Shown: positions 21,173 to 34,160, counted from the first letter of the stretch. The stretch is 64,000 nt of DNA from Angiostrongylus vasorum (GCA_018806985.1 JADANN010000108.1:2976001-3040000), one strand, 5' to 3'. Program-made: numbers and translations. The notes: a model not told the origin generated them from the letters alone.

Positions 21173-21420
21173 TTCCGTTGTGTTCTAGAGGTAGACGGTG
21201 CCAGTTCGTCGTCTTTATGTACTGATCTATTCTTCTCAACCAGCATTCTTCCATATCACGAGAACGCTCGTACTAGCACGAACGAGTCAATGTTGACCAC
21301 AATATCCGTTGTGTTCTAGCGATGCCCATTGTGTTCTGGAGATCATCTTTATGTATAGGTCTTTTGTTCTCAACAAGCGTCCAGACATTTCACGAGAATG
21401 CACGTACAAGCATAAACCAG
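21173..21420. repeat. two ~115-bp imperfect direct repeats
   Basis: 21173-21286 and 21298-21420 share TTCCGTTGTGTTCTAG, ATCTTTATGTA, TTCTCAACMAGC and CACGAGAA in the same order. This is a diverged local duplication just downstream of mrpl-3. Confidence 0.7.
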
Positions 21421-21570
21421 AACAACGTTTAAGACTACTTTGCACAGAAAGATATCAGCGAAAATACTCCGGCTCACAACCTGTTGTATTATTAGTAATG
21501 AATGAGAAACCTTTATGGACGATAATCGTATTAAAAAATAAATCTCTTCTGTAACAACCTATAAAAAAAG

Positions 21571-24500
21571 TTATTTTTTAACTTTAGCAATTTTCGCCTT
21601 CGTTCTATCTCTTCCTATAGCTTTCTTCGCATCTTCATCGGAAAACGTAAGGGTAGGGGAAGTGAAATCGAACAATTTGTGGGAAATAATTTCGTTCGCA
21701 CGCAATTTGTTCATTGTCGCTTCTTCATCTGCTTCAGCATCTCTCTCAGCTTCACTGATAGAGGGTAACCAAGTTGGCATAGGCCCGACCTCAAAGAACA
21801 TCCCAAACATTCCACCAATTTGCAAAATAATACAAATGTGAAGGGAAATAAGAAGGATGCGAACTGATAAAGATTTATTATATAATCCCTCCAATTGAAA
21901 CATACCTTAAGCTTCTTTTCTGGTTGCAAACAATCCTTTAGAAGTAAAATATTTCCTATGTCTCCAGGAACACTACCTTTGACATAAATAACTTGCTTGT
22001 CGATGTTCATCCTAACGACCTATTATAGAGGATTATCAATGCTACGACCACATATTACCACGTAGCATTTGAACTAACCTCAAGTCCGCTCACGGTGACC
22101 CATTCATATCCCATATGACCAGGCATACGCTTTCCAGGCCATACGCGGGCATCACCTACCGATCCAATTGAACCGATCCGGCGATGTGACTTGGTGGTAT
22201 TTAGAGCTGGTTGGCCTCTCATGCCCCATCGGTGCATCCCGCCTTGGAATCCCCAATCAATGGACTTTCCTGAAGCTGTCACATACTGTCCGACAATGAA
22301 GTGTCGTACATCCAACTTCGTTCCTATTGTAGGCAAAGCGTCCTCAGAAACCTGGAAGTAAGACGTCCTAACCATATTTTCAAGTAAACTAAGCCAGTCT
22401 TTTGCGGTTGTTCGAAAAATAAAGAGTACTTGGATACGATTTACTAATAAGCCATTTAATGAAGAAAAAAAACTAGACCTTCCTTACGTTACTTATGTCA
22501 GATTTATTACATGAAACCACCCGAATGAACAACACCACATCTTCGCGAAATATCTCCGTTTTGACTTTTTTTATTACTATACTATCTAGAGTATCTGCAC
22601 TTGAAATTAATGATTAAAATTTTTTCGATACTTTTTGGACAACGTAGTCATAACGTCATAGCTTACAGAATTACTGTTCAGTAAAGCTTACCAAAAAAAG
22701 ACCCCAAATGTTTCTTAGGAGGAATGCAAGCCTTAGCAAACTGTTTGCGATAGAGATGAGTGTAGATGTTAGCATCACAGTTAACAGCTCCAACGGTGAC
22801 CTTCCACAGCGGACCTTCTCTATTAAACGCCTTCCGTTTTCCGATTATGCTCTTACGGTACCAATCTTCTGGTGATACAACGCTGACAACATGATTCTAA
22901 AAACAATAGCAACCTGCTTAGAAGCGCTCTCTATAATAACGCAGCGTAACAAGATCGGAATTACTTTATGACCTCATTAAGCTTTTTATTTAACGCCTAT
23001 TACAATTTTCACGGCAGGGTACCATGCGAAATTAACCGCAATGATGCTGAGATACTTGCAAAACTCCGGACCGCGGGTGTATGCGTGGGGATCGAACACG
23101 CTATTACTCTTTCCGGCGGCTAACGCGTTCACTACCACACCATGCGCGTCCTTCGTTTCACTTTCTTCCAGTTAGTTTTCTATGTTACACCAGTATCACC
23201 AGCAATCACCAGTGAACGGGATTGATCTGGGGATCCCAAATCGGCACTGAACCCAGTTAAGATGAAACTACTTTTTGACCGACGAAGTACAAGACTGTAT
23301 TTATAACACTACCGTGACTTGGCTTAACTTAACTTGTTTTTTTAAACTATCTGCCAAAGTTAGTATGAAGAAAAAATACTCGATTGTTTTTGTTTTGCAA
23401 GTCTAGATGTGGAATTTCTATCTTTTTTTACACTTCACAGAGAAAGAAGAGTCAAGTACAGTAACAGCTTCACAGGTAACAGCATTTCCTTCTACAAGAT
23501 AGTTACTATGCATACTTTATGATAACATAATGGAGTCCTTATTAAATTCGCTCTTCATTTGCAAATGACATAGCTCAATCCTGAAATTGCCTTCAGTATT
23601 CTCCCTGTGTGGTGGCACAGTCGAGAACTGATACTGGAAATATCACGCTGGTTGGAAAATGTGGTGAAATAAGTTCGCGTACTTGACAAATCTCCAAAAG
23701 AGTGCATAGTATTCGTTCACCAGATGCTGTCCACTGCGGCATCATTCCTATTTTGCGAGCAACCAGTCCTTCAAAAAAGGATCACCCACGAATATCAAGC
23801 AATTGCGATAAAACACAGCAACGAAAAACAAAAAAAGTTCTTACAAACAAGCTGAAAGCTTTCCAGCTGCCCATTTAGCAGAAAAGATACCCAAAATTGC
23901 TTTTGTTCTTTAAAATTTATGGCTAAACCAGAGAGTAAATTTCACACATATTTTTTATGTGGATAAAGTGTAAAGGATAAAACTTTCCATGTTGACCAAT
24001 CCCTGAGGGATGCGCCATGCATCCGACTTCATTAAGCACCGTTGGAGATGATTAAATGCATATCTGGCCTTTACAATGACTCGCCGTGGGCTACCAATGT
24101 ATCGAGCCAGCGCTGCTATCCTCCAGACAAGTCTGATACCAATCTGGCAAGCCCGGAGGAATGGAACGCTTGGTGAGCCTTGGGCGCGGGGATCCATCCC
24201 ATGTATGTTGCACTGTAATGTGTCCATTTATAACAAACACCCGTAATCACTCACCTACTCTGCGTGTTGTTGGTCCTATATCTGTAAGTTTACTCTCGCT
24301 ATTTTGCGAGCACCCAGCTGCCAGGTTAACATGCAAGCTCTCTTCAGCACAGATTACATCTTGAATAAGTGCACTGCAAAAAAAAAGTAGAAGGATAGAT
24401 AAACAGACGACTGGAAATGACAGAAACATTCACCGGTTCTCGTCGTCCAAAAAGACCGCATGACTTCGCTCATATACAGGAGGAAGCTGAAACATTCTTA

Positions 24501-24754
24501 GAAAAGTGATAGAAAGCATTTAGATAGAAAAACCAATTTCACCACATCCCTACGCAGGAACATAAGAAGTCTAAAGTGTGAAAAAAAACGGTTAAAATAG
24601 AAGAACAAATAGAAAATCAACTGACCCATGGAGGAGGAGTTAATGTGCGACGTCTTCCTCTGGACTGGAGAATAGTTGTCGGGACAGCTGCGATAAACAA
24701 CCGACTACCTTCGGAAGCAGGAAATAACAGCGGGGTCACCGCTGCTCGGAACAT
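21571..24754 (-). CDS. mrpl-3: Mitochondrial large ribosomal subunit protein uL3m (MRPL3), 8 exons
   Basis: Exons on the minus strand: 24754-24626, 24486-24434, 24373-24255, 23768-23683, 22896-22692, 22351-22079, 22019-21906 and 21789-21571; about 398 residues (human 348). Exon 1 encodes a basic, hydroxylated mitochondrial-targeting leader ([18 protein letters not shown]). Core matches are [55 protein letters not shown] and [10 protein letters not shown], as expected for the L3 fold that supports the peptidyl-transferase centre. The tail is long and acidic, then lysine-rich. The acceptor CATTCTAG abuts the ATG directly. One irregularity: joining exon 5 to exon 6 leaves the frame off by one base, at a 7-T run just before the donor (see findings). 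The last acceptor (CTTTGAG) is weak. Confidence 0.92.
23010..23290 (-). mobile_element. tRNA-derived SINE, family B
   Basis: Read on the minus strand: leader with CTGGGTTCAGTGCCGATTTGG, A-box-like GCATGGTGTGGTAGTGAACG, B-box GTGTTCGATCCCC, then body GGAGTTTTGCAAGTATCTCAG. This is one of the most complete copies. It lies in the mrpl-3 intron between exons 4 and 5, in the same orientation as the gene. Confidence 0.8.
23960..24228 (-). mobile_element. tRNA-derived SINE, family A, head-truncated
   Basis: Same body as the full copy at 52.2 kb, with the B-box region around 24,185-24,205 (GGGATGGATCCCCGCGCCC on the minus strand). The A-box part is lost. It lies in mrpl-3 intron 3. Confidence 0.8.
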
Positions 24755-25019
24755 CTAGAATGCATGTTTTGACATCCTGGACGTATTAAAGTACGAAAAA
24801 AAGGTAACGAAATGTGGCTCAAAGAAGATGCTTATGTTGATAAGTCCTGGGACTCACAAATTGAAGCAATATTTAGCACGCATTGAAGGACATGGAAAGG
24901 CAAGGAAAGGGCAATCACTTCGCAACGAAGAAGTCAATTCCGTAGGGAAGACTATCTTCCCACAAAGAAATGAACAGAGTAGCTGTTATAATGCTTTCAA
25001 CCAACACTCGCCGAGCAAA

Positions 25020-25490
25020 TGAAGATGGAAATTAGTGACGCGAAACTGAAACTCAAAGAAAAGTTCCATTCCCAGCAAATCAATCACGGAACGCAGTGAA
25101 ATATGTGCAACAATAATACTGGCGTCACAAGGAAAGCACGGGAAGCGTCCTCAATCCCAGAATAACGCCCTTCGCTCCCATACCTCCCCAATCCTCGAAT
25201 CCAGAATTCGGCCGGCGTGTGCGGTAAATACGCTCAACGTGCGTATTGACGTGAACCGCACGCGTAGCCCCATGCCCGTGCGCAATGAAGCTACTGTTAG
25301 CTCGCGCTTCTATTTTCCAGCTGGTCAGAGTCTTCTTATTTGTCTCGTTTCTTAGTGTAGTGGTAATTGAAGTACTGCTGTCGCTACTATTCGCGTCCAT
25401 AAGGGATTTTTAAGCGCTATCTTATCCTTAGAATCAAAAACACGTATCGATTTCTTGAGAAGGTCTCCGTTGAGCAGCTTCTGAATCCTC
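25020..25490. other. intergenic between mrpl-3 and ntl-9, no gene seen
   Basis: This divergent interval between two start codons (24754 on - and 25920 on +) should hold promoters for both genes. I see no defined motif. The open frames are not supported. Confidence 0.45.
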
Positions 25491-25494
25491 GACT

Positions 25495-25735
25495 TACTTG
25501 CTTGATACTTGGATGGCCCGTCTTCACTAGTTGTCCGGGCCCCAGCATAATCTCCATTTTTTTCGGAGTCTTGCTGGTTTAGCCATTGTGGTTCCCTGGA
25601 GTCCCGAGGTCAGCGTAGCCAAAGTCTGCCTCAGGTGGTCAGCACCTCAAGCAGTCGCTGCCCTTGTCGATCGGAGAGAGATTTGCCACCATGCGACTAG
25701 TTTGATACCAAGATGGTGGTAGATCCCGATAATCC
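25495..25735. mobile_element. ~390-bp interspersed element, 5' two-thirds, copy 2
   Basis: Starts GCTTGATACTTGGATGGCCC and runs through GAGAGATTTGCCACCATGCG. It lacks the last ~150 bases found in the copies at 4.9 and 47.8 kb. It lies 0.2 kb upstream of ntl-9. Confidence 0.85.
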
Positions 25736-25895
25736 CGACTATTATCAGTAAACGTTTATGTCTTTATTGGTCTTATGACAACACTTATCAGTTTGAGGAG
25801 CTTCATTTTGAACCTATTGGTACTTCTCGACCTGTGTGTTTAACGTTTCTGTCTTGATATAAACAGCATATTTCATCCTGATGTGCATTTGTTAA

Positions 25896-25919
25896 TTTCA
25901 TTTTTTTATAAAGCAGGAC
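25896..25919 (+). promoter_or_regulatory. candidate trans-splice acceptor upstream of ntl-9
   Basis: TTTTTTTATAAAGCAG ends 3 bases before the ATG of ntl-9. The T-rich tract plus AG is a usable nematode acceptor. Spliced-leader use is inferred, since no upstream exon is seen. Confidence 0.4.
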
Positions 25920-27338
25920 ATGGTCCCTATGAATGAAATGATCAGTCTGGCCGCACCGGACGCACGTGCTTCGCCAGCAACTCAGGCACAGCAGGCTGCG
26001 CAACCTTCTGCTCCCGGAATGCAGATTGACAAGTTCGGAACATTCTTTCATACGATTTATCCCATTCTTTGTGGTCTGTTTTGTCTTCCTCTGCTACCAG
26101 AATGCTTAATTTTAGAGATGAAATCCTGCAGTGGATTCTGGATCTTAAGGATATCAATAGACGTGAGAACGCGCTCCTCGAACTAAGCAAGAAGAGAGAC
26201 AGCGTTCCAGAGCTGGCTATCTGGTTGTGGTATTCTTTTGGAACGATGGCAGCACTTTTGCAGGAGGTTCTGTTGCTGCAAATAAACACTTGTCAAAACA
26301 TCAAAAACCAATTATTCGAGTTTTCCAGTAATTCTGACTACTCGCCCATTTTTTTTACGCACTGAATTATCCCTGATAATTTTTTCCCCGGATTTAGGTT
26401 ATTGCGATATACCCAGCGATCATGCCAGCAAATTTAACGGCAACTCAGTCCAACAGAGTTTGTAACGCTCTTGCGTTGATGCAATGTGTAGCAAGTCACA
26501 AAGACACTAGAGGGCCGTTTCTTCAGGGTACTCTAGCTTACTTTTTGTTCAACAGTGTTTTCTGCTAAAAAATCGCCTTCTTTGACGCTTGTATTGCGAC
26601 ATTTAGCCCATATTCCGCTGTATCTCTATCCGTTTCTCCACACAACAAAAACATCTCGGTCGTTCGAGTACCTTCGCCTCACCTCATTAGGAGTCATTGG
26701 TGCGCTGGTTAAAACTGATGAAAAGGAGGTTCGGTGCCCTTTTTCTGCTTACTGAGAGTTAAGTAGTCCGTTTTGCCTTAGCAGCTTTTATTACCTACTG
26801 GAATCATTACAGGTTATTTCTTTCCTGCTGTCCACGGAAATTATTCCACTATGCCTTCGAATAATGGAACAGGGAACGGAATTATCTAAAACCGTTGCAA
26901 CATTCATTCTTCAAAAGATTCTCCTGGATGATACCGGTCTTTCTTATATTTGCCAAACATATGAACGCTTTAGTCATGTCGCTATGATTCTTGGTAAGAT
27001 GGTAATGAAGCTATCTCGAGATCCATCGTCTAGGCTGTTGAAACACGTTATACGGTGTTACAGTCGCCTCAGTGATAATTCACGGTAAGTTGGCTATCTT
27101 CTGGTCGCATATAATGCCGCAGTTAGATCATATTGAAATACATTCTCAGGCGAAGTCATCCAGAAGTACATCTTAAATTTCATGGACTTTATCTTTTTAC
27201 AGTGCCCAACAAGCTTTGCGCCAGTGTTTGCCAGATCAGCTCAAAGATGAAACATTCAGAGCAATTCTTGACGAGGATAAGTCGAGCCGTCATTGGCTGA
27301 GATTACTTATGAGTAATTTAGGTTGGTTTCTTGAATAA
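25920..27338 (+). CDS. ntl-9: CCR4-NOT complex subunit 9 (CNOT9/RQCD1/CAF40)
   Basis: Exons: 25920-26032, 26116-26266, 26398-26527, 26607-26728, 26813-27084 and 27203-27338; phases fit and give about 307 residues (human 299). This is the armadillo-repeat subunit of the CCR4-NOT deadenylase, which docks W-containing partners such as GW182 and NOT4 in the cytoplasm. Near-identical family blocks are [87 protein letters not shown] and [15 protein letters not shown]. The N-terminus is alanine/proline/glutamine-rich and not conserved. The C-terminus here reads into a GT and stops after SNLGWFLE. In other animals a short tail follows, so a further small exon is possible. Confidence 0.95.
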
Positions 27339-27339
27339 T

Positions 27340-28140
27340 TTGTGTTTAAGTCCTATGTGCCATGTTAATGCGTACGTTGTTATCGTCGAGTTTATGGGTA
27401 AAAATTTGTGGTGTTTCCTACTACTGCGGTGTTAGCGTAACAGCACTATTTAACACTTACTGAACGCAGTTACTATAGTTATTATACTAATTACTGTAGT
27501 AAAAATCTGTTGTCATTGATTCAACCACGGTTTGTCCTCGTTCGGTTAAGAGGTTTGGGACACCCTGTTTACGTCAATATGCACTATTTTTTTAACTGAA
27601 ATAAGTCTGCTAAAAGTTTTCCATTATAACGCGTTTCTATTAAGTGCTGTGAACGCTTCCATAACGCTTATTTTGAGTTGTAACCTATTAAAATAGTCCG
27701 AACGAAAATGGAGTTTCATGTTATTTCCATTTTAAAACACAAATTTTTGAGTTGGTGAATATCGTGGGAGCTAATTATTAGATCTATTAGATGTTCAGTA
27801 AGCCTTGTGCAGTTTTAGTTATCACCATGGTATTGAAGTAGGTTTAAAACCAGTTCTCTAAGCATGAAATATCTATAGGATGCAGTTAGGTTGTGCAGTT
27901 ATAAGTCTGCGAAAACTGAAATGAGGCCGTGTGGGAGTGGGACCCATTGGTGGCGACTATACTGCCTTCTTTTCACCGATGATGATGTTTTTGCAACACC
28001 AAGTGTTGCAATTTTAAACGAATGATGACCGATTTCAGCAGTGCTTTTGAAGAGTTAGCCTTGGAATGAATCCCACGAAAACGGTATTTGTAAAGAAAGA
28101 ATTTATTTTTGACGCCATGCTCACACTAAACTGAATAATT
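27340..28140. other. intergenic downstream of ntl-9, no feature seen
   Basis: AT-rich sequence with short open frames only. No repeat family recognised. Confidence 0.45.
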
Positions 28141-28880
28141 ATCTCCAAATGTGCATACTGTTTATATCTGGGTTGAGAAGTCAACGTTATGAACGGCATA
28201 ACTCCAAAGCTGAGCAGGAAGAAACGAGTGGCTTGGGGAGCTTTCTTCGAACAAAAAAAGTTTTGTTTCTAATTCATAGAATCAATATTCCCAGTAGCTG
28301 CAGATATGTATATACCGAAGACGAACATGATGAATAACCTAATTTTTAGAGAGAGACAACAAGAAATTATTGCCATTTCCGTTTCAATTTATGCGTTGGA
28401 AAGTTGGACGCTACGTAGACAAGGTGAAGGATTACCCAGACTTATCGAACGCGCTTTAGAGGGAGCGATGTTGAGAGTATATCATATCATGTTATTGAGA
28501 GGCGAATCTGAAATGTGTCCCTATGTCAATGGTTAATGAATAGTGGCACTGGCGAGGTATTTGACGCGTTCACAATAACCGATGGACAAGAACGAGACAG
28601 ACAGGAAATGATAGAGTGATTGGCTTCCACGGTATGCCAAGTGTGTAACAACGAGACCACTAACCAAATGGTCCGATTTCATCTCGAAGGTCCTCAAAGG
28701 AAAATGAGGTGCTCAGCGAGTCTTCCCTAGAGAGAACAACCTATGGGGCTACTTTTTGCACACAATAGGGACAAATAGACACTACTGGCGCCGACTTAAG
28801 TCACTCGAAAGTCACTCGACGACCAACTAGAAGCAGATGGTGCATATGATGTTCATCACATTCCGTTGATATTATAAAGT
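28140..28880 (+). mobile_element. LINE 3' fragment, decayed
   Basis: The plus-strand translation contains IYALESWTLRRQGEG and RLIERALEGAMLRV, which match the end of the LINE reverse-transcriptase protein (Y-A-x-E-x-W-x-L-R/K, then x-RALER). Further frames have P.S.RRSS.EN and GTNRHYWRRLKSL. Many stops and shifts. Confidence 0.7.
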
Positions 28881-30185
28881 GTAATGCTTGACTACATTTT
28901 TTTTCACAGTACGTAGCTAGTGCAGTTTGAATCTCTTACAATTTATGGAGTGTAGAATGTCTTGACTGTTTGAAACCATTATTGATCTATCATATAGGGC
29001 TTTCGGATGTGTTGGATGTGTTGTAGTACATCATCCTCAAACGTGGGTAATTACACATAATACGATGCTAATACGGTTATGACCATGCAACGAGATCTAC
29101 ACAGACATGTACAAACAATGCTGGCAAAACATGATTACGGTGGAGAGCTGAAGCAAGACGGTATCAAAGAGTAGATGACATCGCAGGTAGGAAGGAAGAA
29201 TGGATTGAGAATTTATGGCGGTCAATAAGTACAGAATGGTGTAATCACTACTGTTGCAAGGATGTTATGGTGGGTAGAGATTGGATAGAACCGTCATCCA
29301 TTTTGACCTACTAGAGAGATGATCTGGCCTCAAACTGGATACCCACAAAAGGTATCACTTGGTTGGCTAGTGGACCATTGTTTCCAATTTCTAAAACCTA
29401 GAAGCTCTGCAGCTAATAGGTCTTTTTTACGTACAATTTGCAGCCTTGGCAGCATAAAATCTGCAATTGTAGTGATAGCAATTGAAACAATCTAAAATAT
29501 TCAGCGCATTCCTTATACCAGATCGCATACACCGTCTTCGCATTTGTTCTCGTTGTTCTTGAGCCTCTTTGAAGACATGAATTGCTACGGATATCCCATA
29601 GGTCGTATGGAATTAAGCATAGATAGACTTGAATCTTGAATTCACTTACCAACATTTCTATTCATTCTAATAGTAAACTTATTTGATTTAATCAAACATC
29701 GGAATGGTTAAGTGGAGGATGCGTTCTATTTAATGAAGAATAATAGAGAGCAAAAAATTTATACCTAAACCATAGGGGAAGGGAAGTTCAAGTACTACTT
29801 GGTTCCTTTGAAAAACTGGAAATAGGTTATCATTACATCACATGTGACCAAAATAAGCGTTCCCCTGCTTGTCACTTTGTTTTTCGATCACTTGCTACTT
29901 TGATGAGTTAGTATACGTCAAACGGTTTATATTATGATTCAGTACCACAGCACTGATTCCGGTTCTGTTGGACCCTCAGGCAGTCTTGGGAAGAAGAAAA
30001 GACCGACTTTTTAGTAGGTCTGTAGATTCTCTGGCAATTTCTACTGGCACCTTTGACACCCGACTAGATGATGTACATCGTCTTGCTTATTGTATCGCTG
30101 TCGCCAAAATGTAGTTGAACTAATAGCCTAGGAAAAATTCACTCCAGATAGCTTGGTAACCAAGAGTATGGCATGCAGTGATTCG
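28881..30185. other. no recognisable gene
   Basis: The minus-strand frame at 29,413-29,655 is short and has no family resemblance. No known repeat recognised. Confidence 0.4.
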
Positions 30186-30189
30186 ATTA

Positions 30190-30476
30190 TAAAAAAGATA
30201 AAGGATAAAGCTCTCGGCGTTGATCAATACCTGTGGGATGGGTCATGCATTCGACTTCATTAAGTATCGCTGGAGGTGATTGAATGCATATCTGGCCTTT
30301 ACAATGACTCGCGGTGGCTTACCAATGTATCGAACCAGTGCTGCTATCCTCCCAGACAAGTCTGGTACCAATTTGCCGACCCCGGAGTGATGGAAGGCTT
30401 GGTGAGTCATGGGCGCGGGGGTCGATTCTATGTGTGTGTCGCAGTGGCGCTTCTAACCACTGCGCCACACGTGCCC
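30190..30476 (-). mobile_element. tRNA-derived SINE, family A, full-length
   Basis: On the minus strand: head GGGCACGTGTGGCGCAGTGG (A box), GAATCGACCCCCGCGCCC (B-box region), then the ~200-base body, ending in CTTTATCCTTTATC. Full-length and close to the 38.8 and 52.2 kb copies. Confidence 0.9.
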
Positions 30477-30479
30477 TAA

Positions 30480-33400
30480 TATTGATAGAAAAGTTTATAT
30501 TTGAAGTATGTGTTCAAAATAAAGTGTTAGATAACATTAGATAGCATTCTTTGTAACATATTAACTAGGAAGCTGAGACATCACAACATATTGGTGATAA
30601 CATAAGTCATAACTGGCCCATGCATTGCTGGACCAGTTGGCCGCGTGATTGGTGTTGTATGATTCATTTTCATTCAGGACGTGTATTTTGCTGCATAGAG
30701 AATTCTTGGTACACTTTTTGAATTTGATTAGTTGTCTATCCAACAAAGTCCCAAGTTTTAGCCATTAGCACTTTCTGCAGGTTTGATACTCATCACAACC
30801 TTTAACTTTCATGAGACACAATTTGTGCACCGATTTTGCATGGAATTACAACCATTGCAATTCTATCTCACTTCTACTTGAACATGTTGATTATTTGAAG
30901 CTGCAACTGATTTGGATTTTGATTTCATGTATTTGCTCTCTCTGAAAATTCTCACAGCGAATCCTCGATGTCACTCTTATGGCTGTTCTGTGAAATTTAT
31001 TGGCAGAATGCCACTCTCCATCTAGAAAGCACGAGGGACTTGTGCTTGCAGACATTTTCTTTAGTGCTTTCAATCTACGAATTCCTACTGACAAGTTCGT
31101 CCCAAGGACTGGTCATGCATAGTCCATTTCTTCCATCACATTTTGTTTACTAACTGTAGTAGTGGAATTAACCAATAACGGGCCAATTAAGAGCTGATTA
31201 TAGAAAGAAATTCTAACAAAAGGGGCAAGCTCGTTTATTGGGGAAGAGGTATAGCTTAGCCTGTATGGGTCCCATAACTCATTGCGTGAGCGGCTGAAAA
31301 TTACACGCCCTCTCATGTGGCGGCTGAGTAAAATTGCATGTCATTGCCATTGTTTAACTACTTATGTCGACTTGTATGATCCCTTATTTGCTATGTACTA
31401 AAGTGGTACAATTTTGTTTTTTCTTAGGAAAAATTCTGACGAGTTGTAAAGTGTGCTATGAAAGGAATTACATCCAAAGTTTTTATAGAATTCTCCAGTA
31501 GAAAAGGGAACTATTATAAAACGAGTTCGGCAACGGAAGGAATTACATCCAAGGTTTTTGTGTAAATGGCCTGTGAGAACGTAACAATTAAAAAAACGCG
31601 ATTCGGAACCAGTACATTTGAACCAATAGATGAACTGTTTGAATGTCTTAAAATGAAGTTTTGAAGATTTTAAAAATGGAAAATTCTAGACTTATGCTAA
31701 AAATGCCGCAACCGTTAATTCTTTCAATGTAATCTGCAATTTTGAAGGAATTATGTCTTTTGCAAAGGAAAGCATTGAAATGCCATCCTCTTCGAACATT
31801 GCGGAATAGTCTTAATTTTCAGGATACCCTTACTTGACTGGGGCTCCAGACGATGCTTCAATACTCAAATAGAGGTAGTATGTAAGCTTTATAAAATCTG
31901 TTTAAATAGATTGCCTTAATTGAAAGAATCAACAAAAAAAGAACATTAAAGAATTTGCAGAGATCTTGATGTCCGAAAACAAAAGTCAACCTCATTGCCG
32001 TTAATTCAGAGAGGTGAACGTGGAGAAATTGTTGTGAAGCAGTGAATAGCAAAATGATCCAATGTTTTAAAACGCAAATTAGGTGGCATTGTGATTTTTC
32101 CTACCAGCTTAGAAGATACTATATTTTTGTTTAGATCCTTTTTCATTCCCCAGCCAGTGTGCTACCTTGGGGTGTACTAGAATCTTGTATACCAAGCGCG
32201 CAGGCACTACGATGGAAGCAACATCGAGTCGAAATGGATGGTCTACAAATTCCAGCTTATGCTATATAAGAAACTGTTCCTCACCTTTGTTCTAACGTCG
32301 ACCGGAATACTGAGCACAGCATTTGTTTGGATGCCACTAGCGATGGAACGCTGATATTTTTGTGCAAGCACTTTGACGGAGTGACACTAGCTGTATAAAT
32401 TTGCCTTAAAGTGGACAGCCAGCTGTGAATGACCAATTACAAGCCTGGCTTATAGGGCTCATATGATGTCTTCTGGTCGCTGTTCTATTGAGTCAGAATG
32501 TCAGAATATCAGCTCTAACTACTGCACAGAGTAGATCCAGAAGCTCGCTGATGGTGTCATGGAAAACCGACCAAAACAGCGTAGTGTACGCTTTTTACGT
32601 GGTGGCAAGGCTAATTTGATTCCCGAGAAAACTTAGAGGTGGTTGCCGTATCTAGATGAGTCCCCATACCTTACGCACCGTGCAAGCCGTAGGCGGCCCC
32701 TTCAGGCTATCATTTATTCCAGATCTTTCACTATTACCTGCCCTACGAGAAATCTGACAACTATGATGACGTCAAAAACGTGTTTTCCGAACGAGATGAA
32801 CCTAGCACCCAAAGATGATGTACAATACTTGAAAACGATGGTTGTGACATCGTTGATTGAAGATGTCCGAATAAGCGAGATGAGAAATCAAAAATTCATG
32901 AATGTCTTAGGTTATGTCATTTACATCATTAGATCGTTTATCGTTTCGTCATGTAATTTCAGCGTCTGCAGTAGTACACATACTTCCAATTATTGAGTTG
33001 AGTCCATCCAATTCATCTGATACTGCAGAAGTACAGATTGTAAAAATTAGCAGAAAAAAGCAAGAACAAAATGTGATCTCTGCGCAACGAAGTTATCCTG
33101 ATCAAAAATGACGGTTTTTCCTGATGCTGATGCTTTCATTTTATTTATTTACACTCGAGAGTCCGACGTGGACTACGGTGCGAAAATAACAATCGCTTTG
33201 AATTTCAAATCAACATCTGAACTCATAATGCACCGCATTAAATGAAGTAGAAACATTTAAAGTTAGTAGGTTTTTGGCAATAATATGCGGGCTTTCTCAG
33301 TCTGTCATGATAGAATTCTGACATCGTGGTGTTTAGAAATTGTGTATTTGTCGCTCTTCAAGACTGGAACACATTTATAGACCATCTAGAGCAATGACTT

Positions 33401-34160
33401 TACCATATATCTGTGGAATCAAAAATGAAAGTTGCCTTACTTTAAGTACTTTTTAAATGGGTATCAAAAGCTCTGCAAACGAGAGCATTCTACTCGTGTC
33501 TACTCTTTATAGGTCGCATATAGCCCAATATTTCCGAACAAAGCTGTGTTTCCAATAGCCGTGGATAGTTTTTCAATAGTTAGAACGAGTCAGAACCAGA
33601 GAATTTAATATACTTGTAGAAGAGAGTTTATTGTATCATTTTAAGGCTGCAGAGGCTCGTGTAGAGCACTGGTTAGAGGTATTCTGCAAATACATACATG
33701 ATCTTTGTTTCGATCTCGCTCCATCTACTAACTTAGCCTTCCATCCCTCCATGTTGGTGCCAAATCTGTCCAGAAAACGCGGAATGTTTTATGGTGTATG
33801 TTTAGGGCTGCAAACAATTTTTACGAAGTATTGTTTTGGCTGCATATTTGCTTCGAGTTAAAATTCTCATAAAACTGAAAACGAGGCTTTATTGTTCAAA
33901 ATTTCCAACGCAAGCGAGGCATTTGAAATGTCAACGATACGTTGGGTAACGTCATCGTGTCCTGCTGGACGAAATAAGCTTCAGTTACTTCGATGTTCGA
34001 GATTTCACGCTACGTTCTTTGACACAAAAAGTGGAAAATCCTTTTCTTATGAGCTGTAGAAAATCACAATTTTGCACCTTCACAGAAGAAAAGAAGAAGA
34101 ACTTGTGCCTTACTGAGGAAAATCTGTAGATTCCAGTGGTTTTTATCATAATGAAGAAAG
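30480..34160. other. gene-poor interval; weak coding-like stretch near 32.7 kb
   Basis: No gene is recognised. After an acceptor-like CCCCTTCAG (32,694-32,702), one frame reads YHLFQIFHYYLPYEKSDNYD and DVKNVFSERDEPSTQ before a stop. It looks protein-like, but there is no clear donor or homologue. A second frame at 32,960-33,111 (QIVKISRKKQEQNV) follows another AG. A direct repeat, GGAATTACATCCAA, occurs at about 31,460 and 31,537. A tRNA-like A/B-box pair lies near 33,650-33,715. Confidence 0.3.

Noticed and set aside
30190..30476. A functional tRNA gene at the SINE heads
   Set aside because: The heads lack a regular anticodon arm and are attached to a repeated SINE body.
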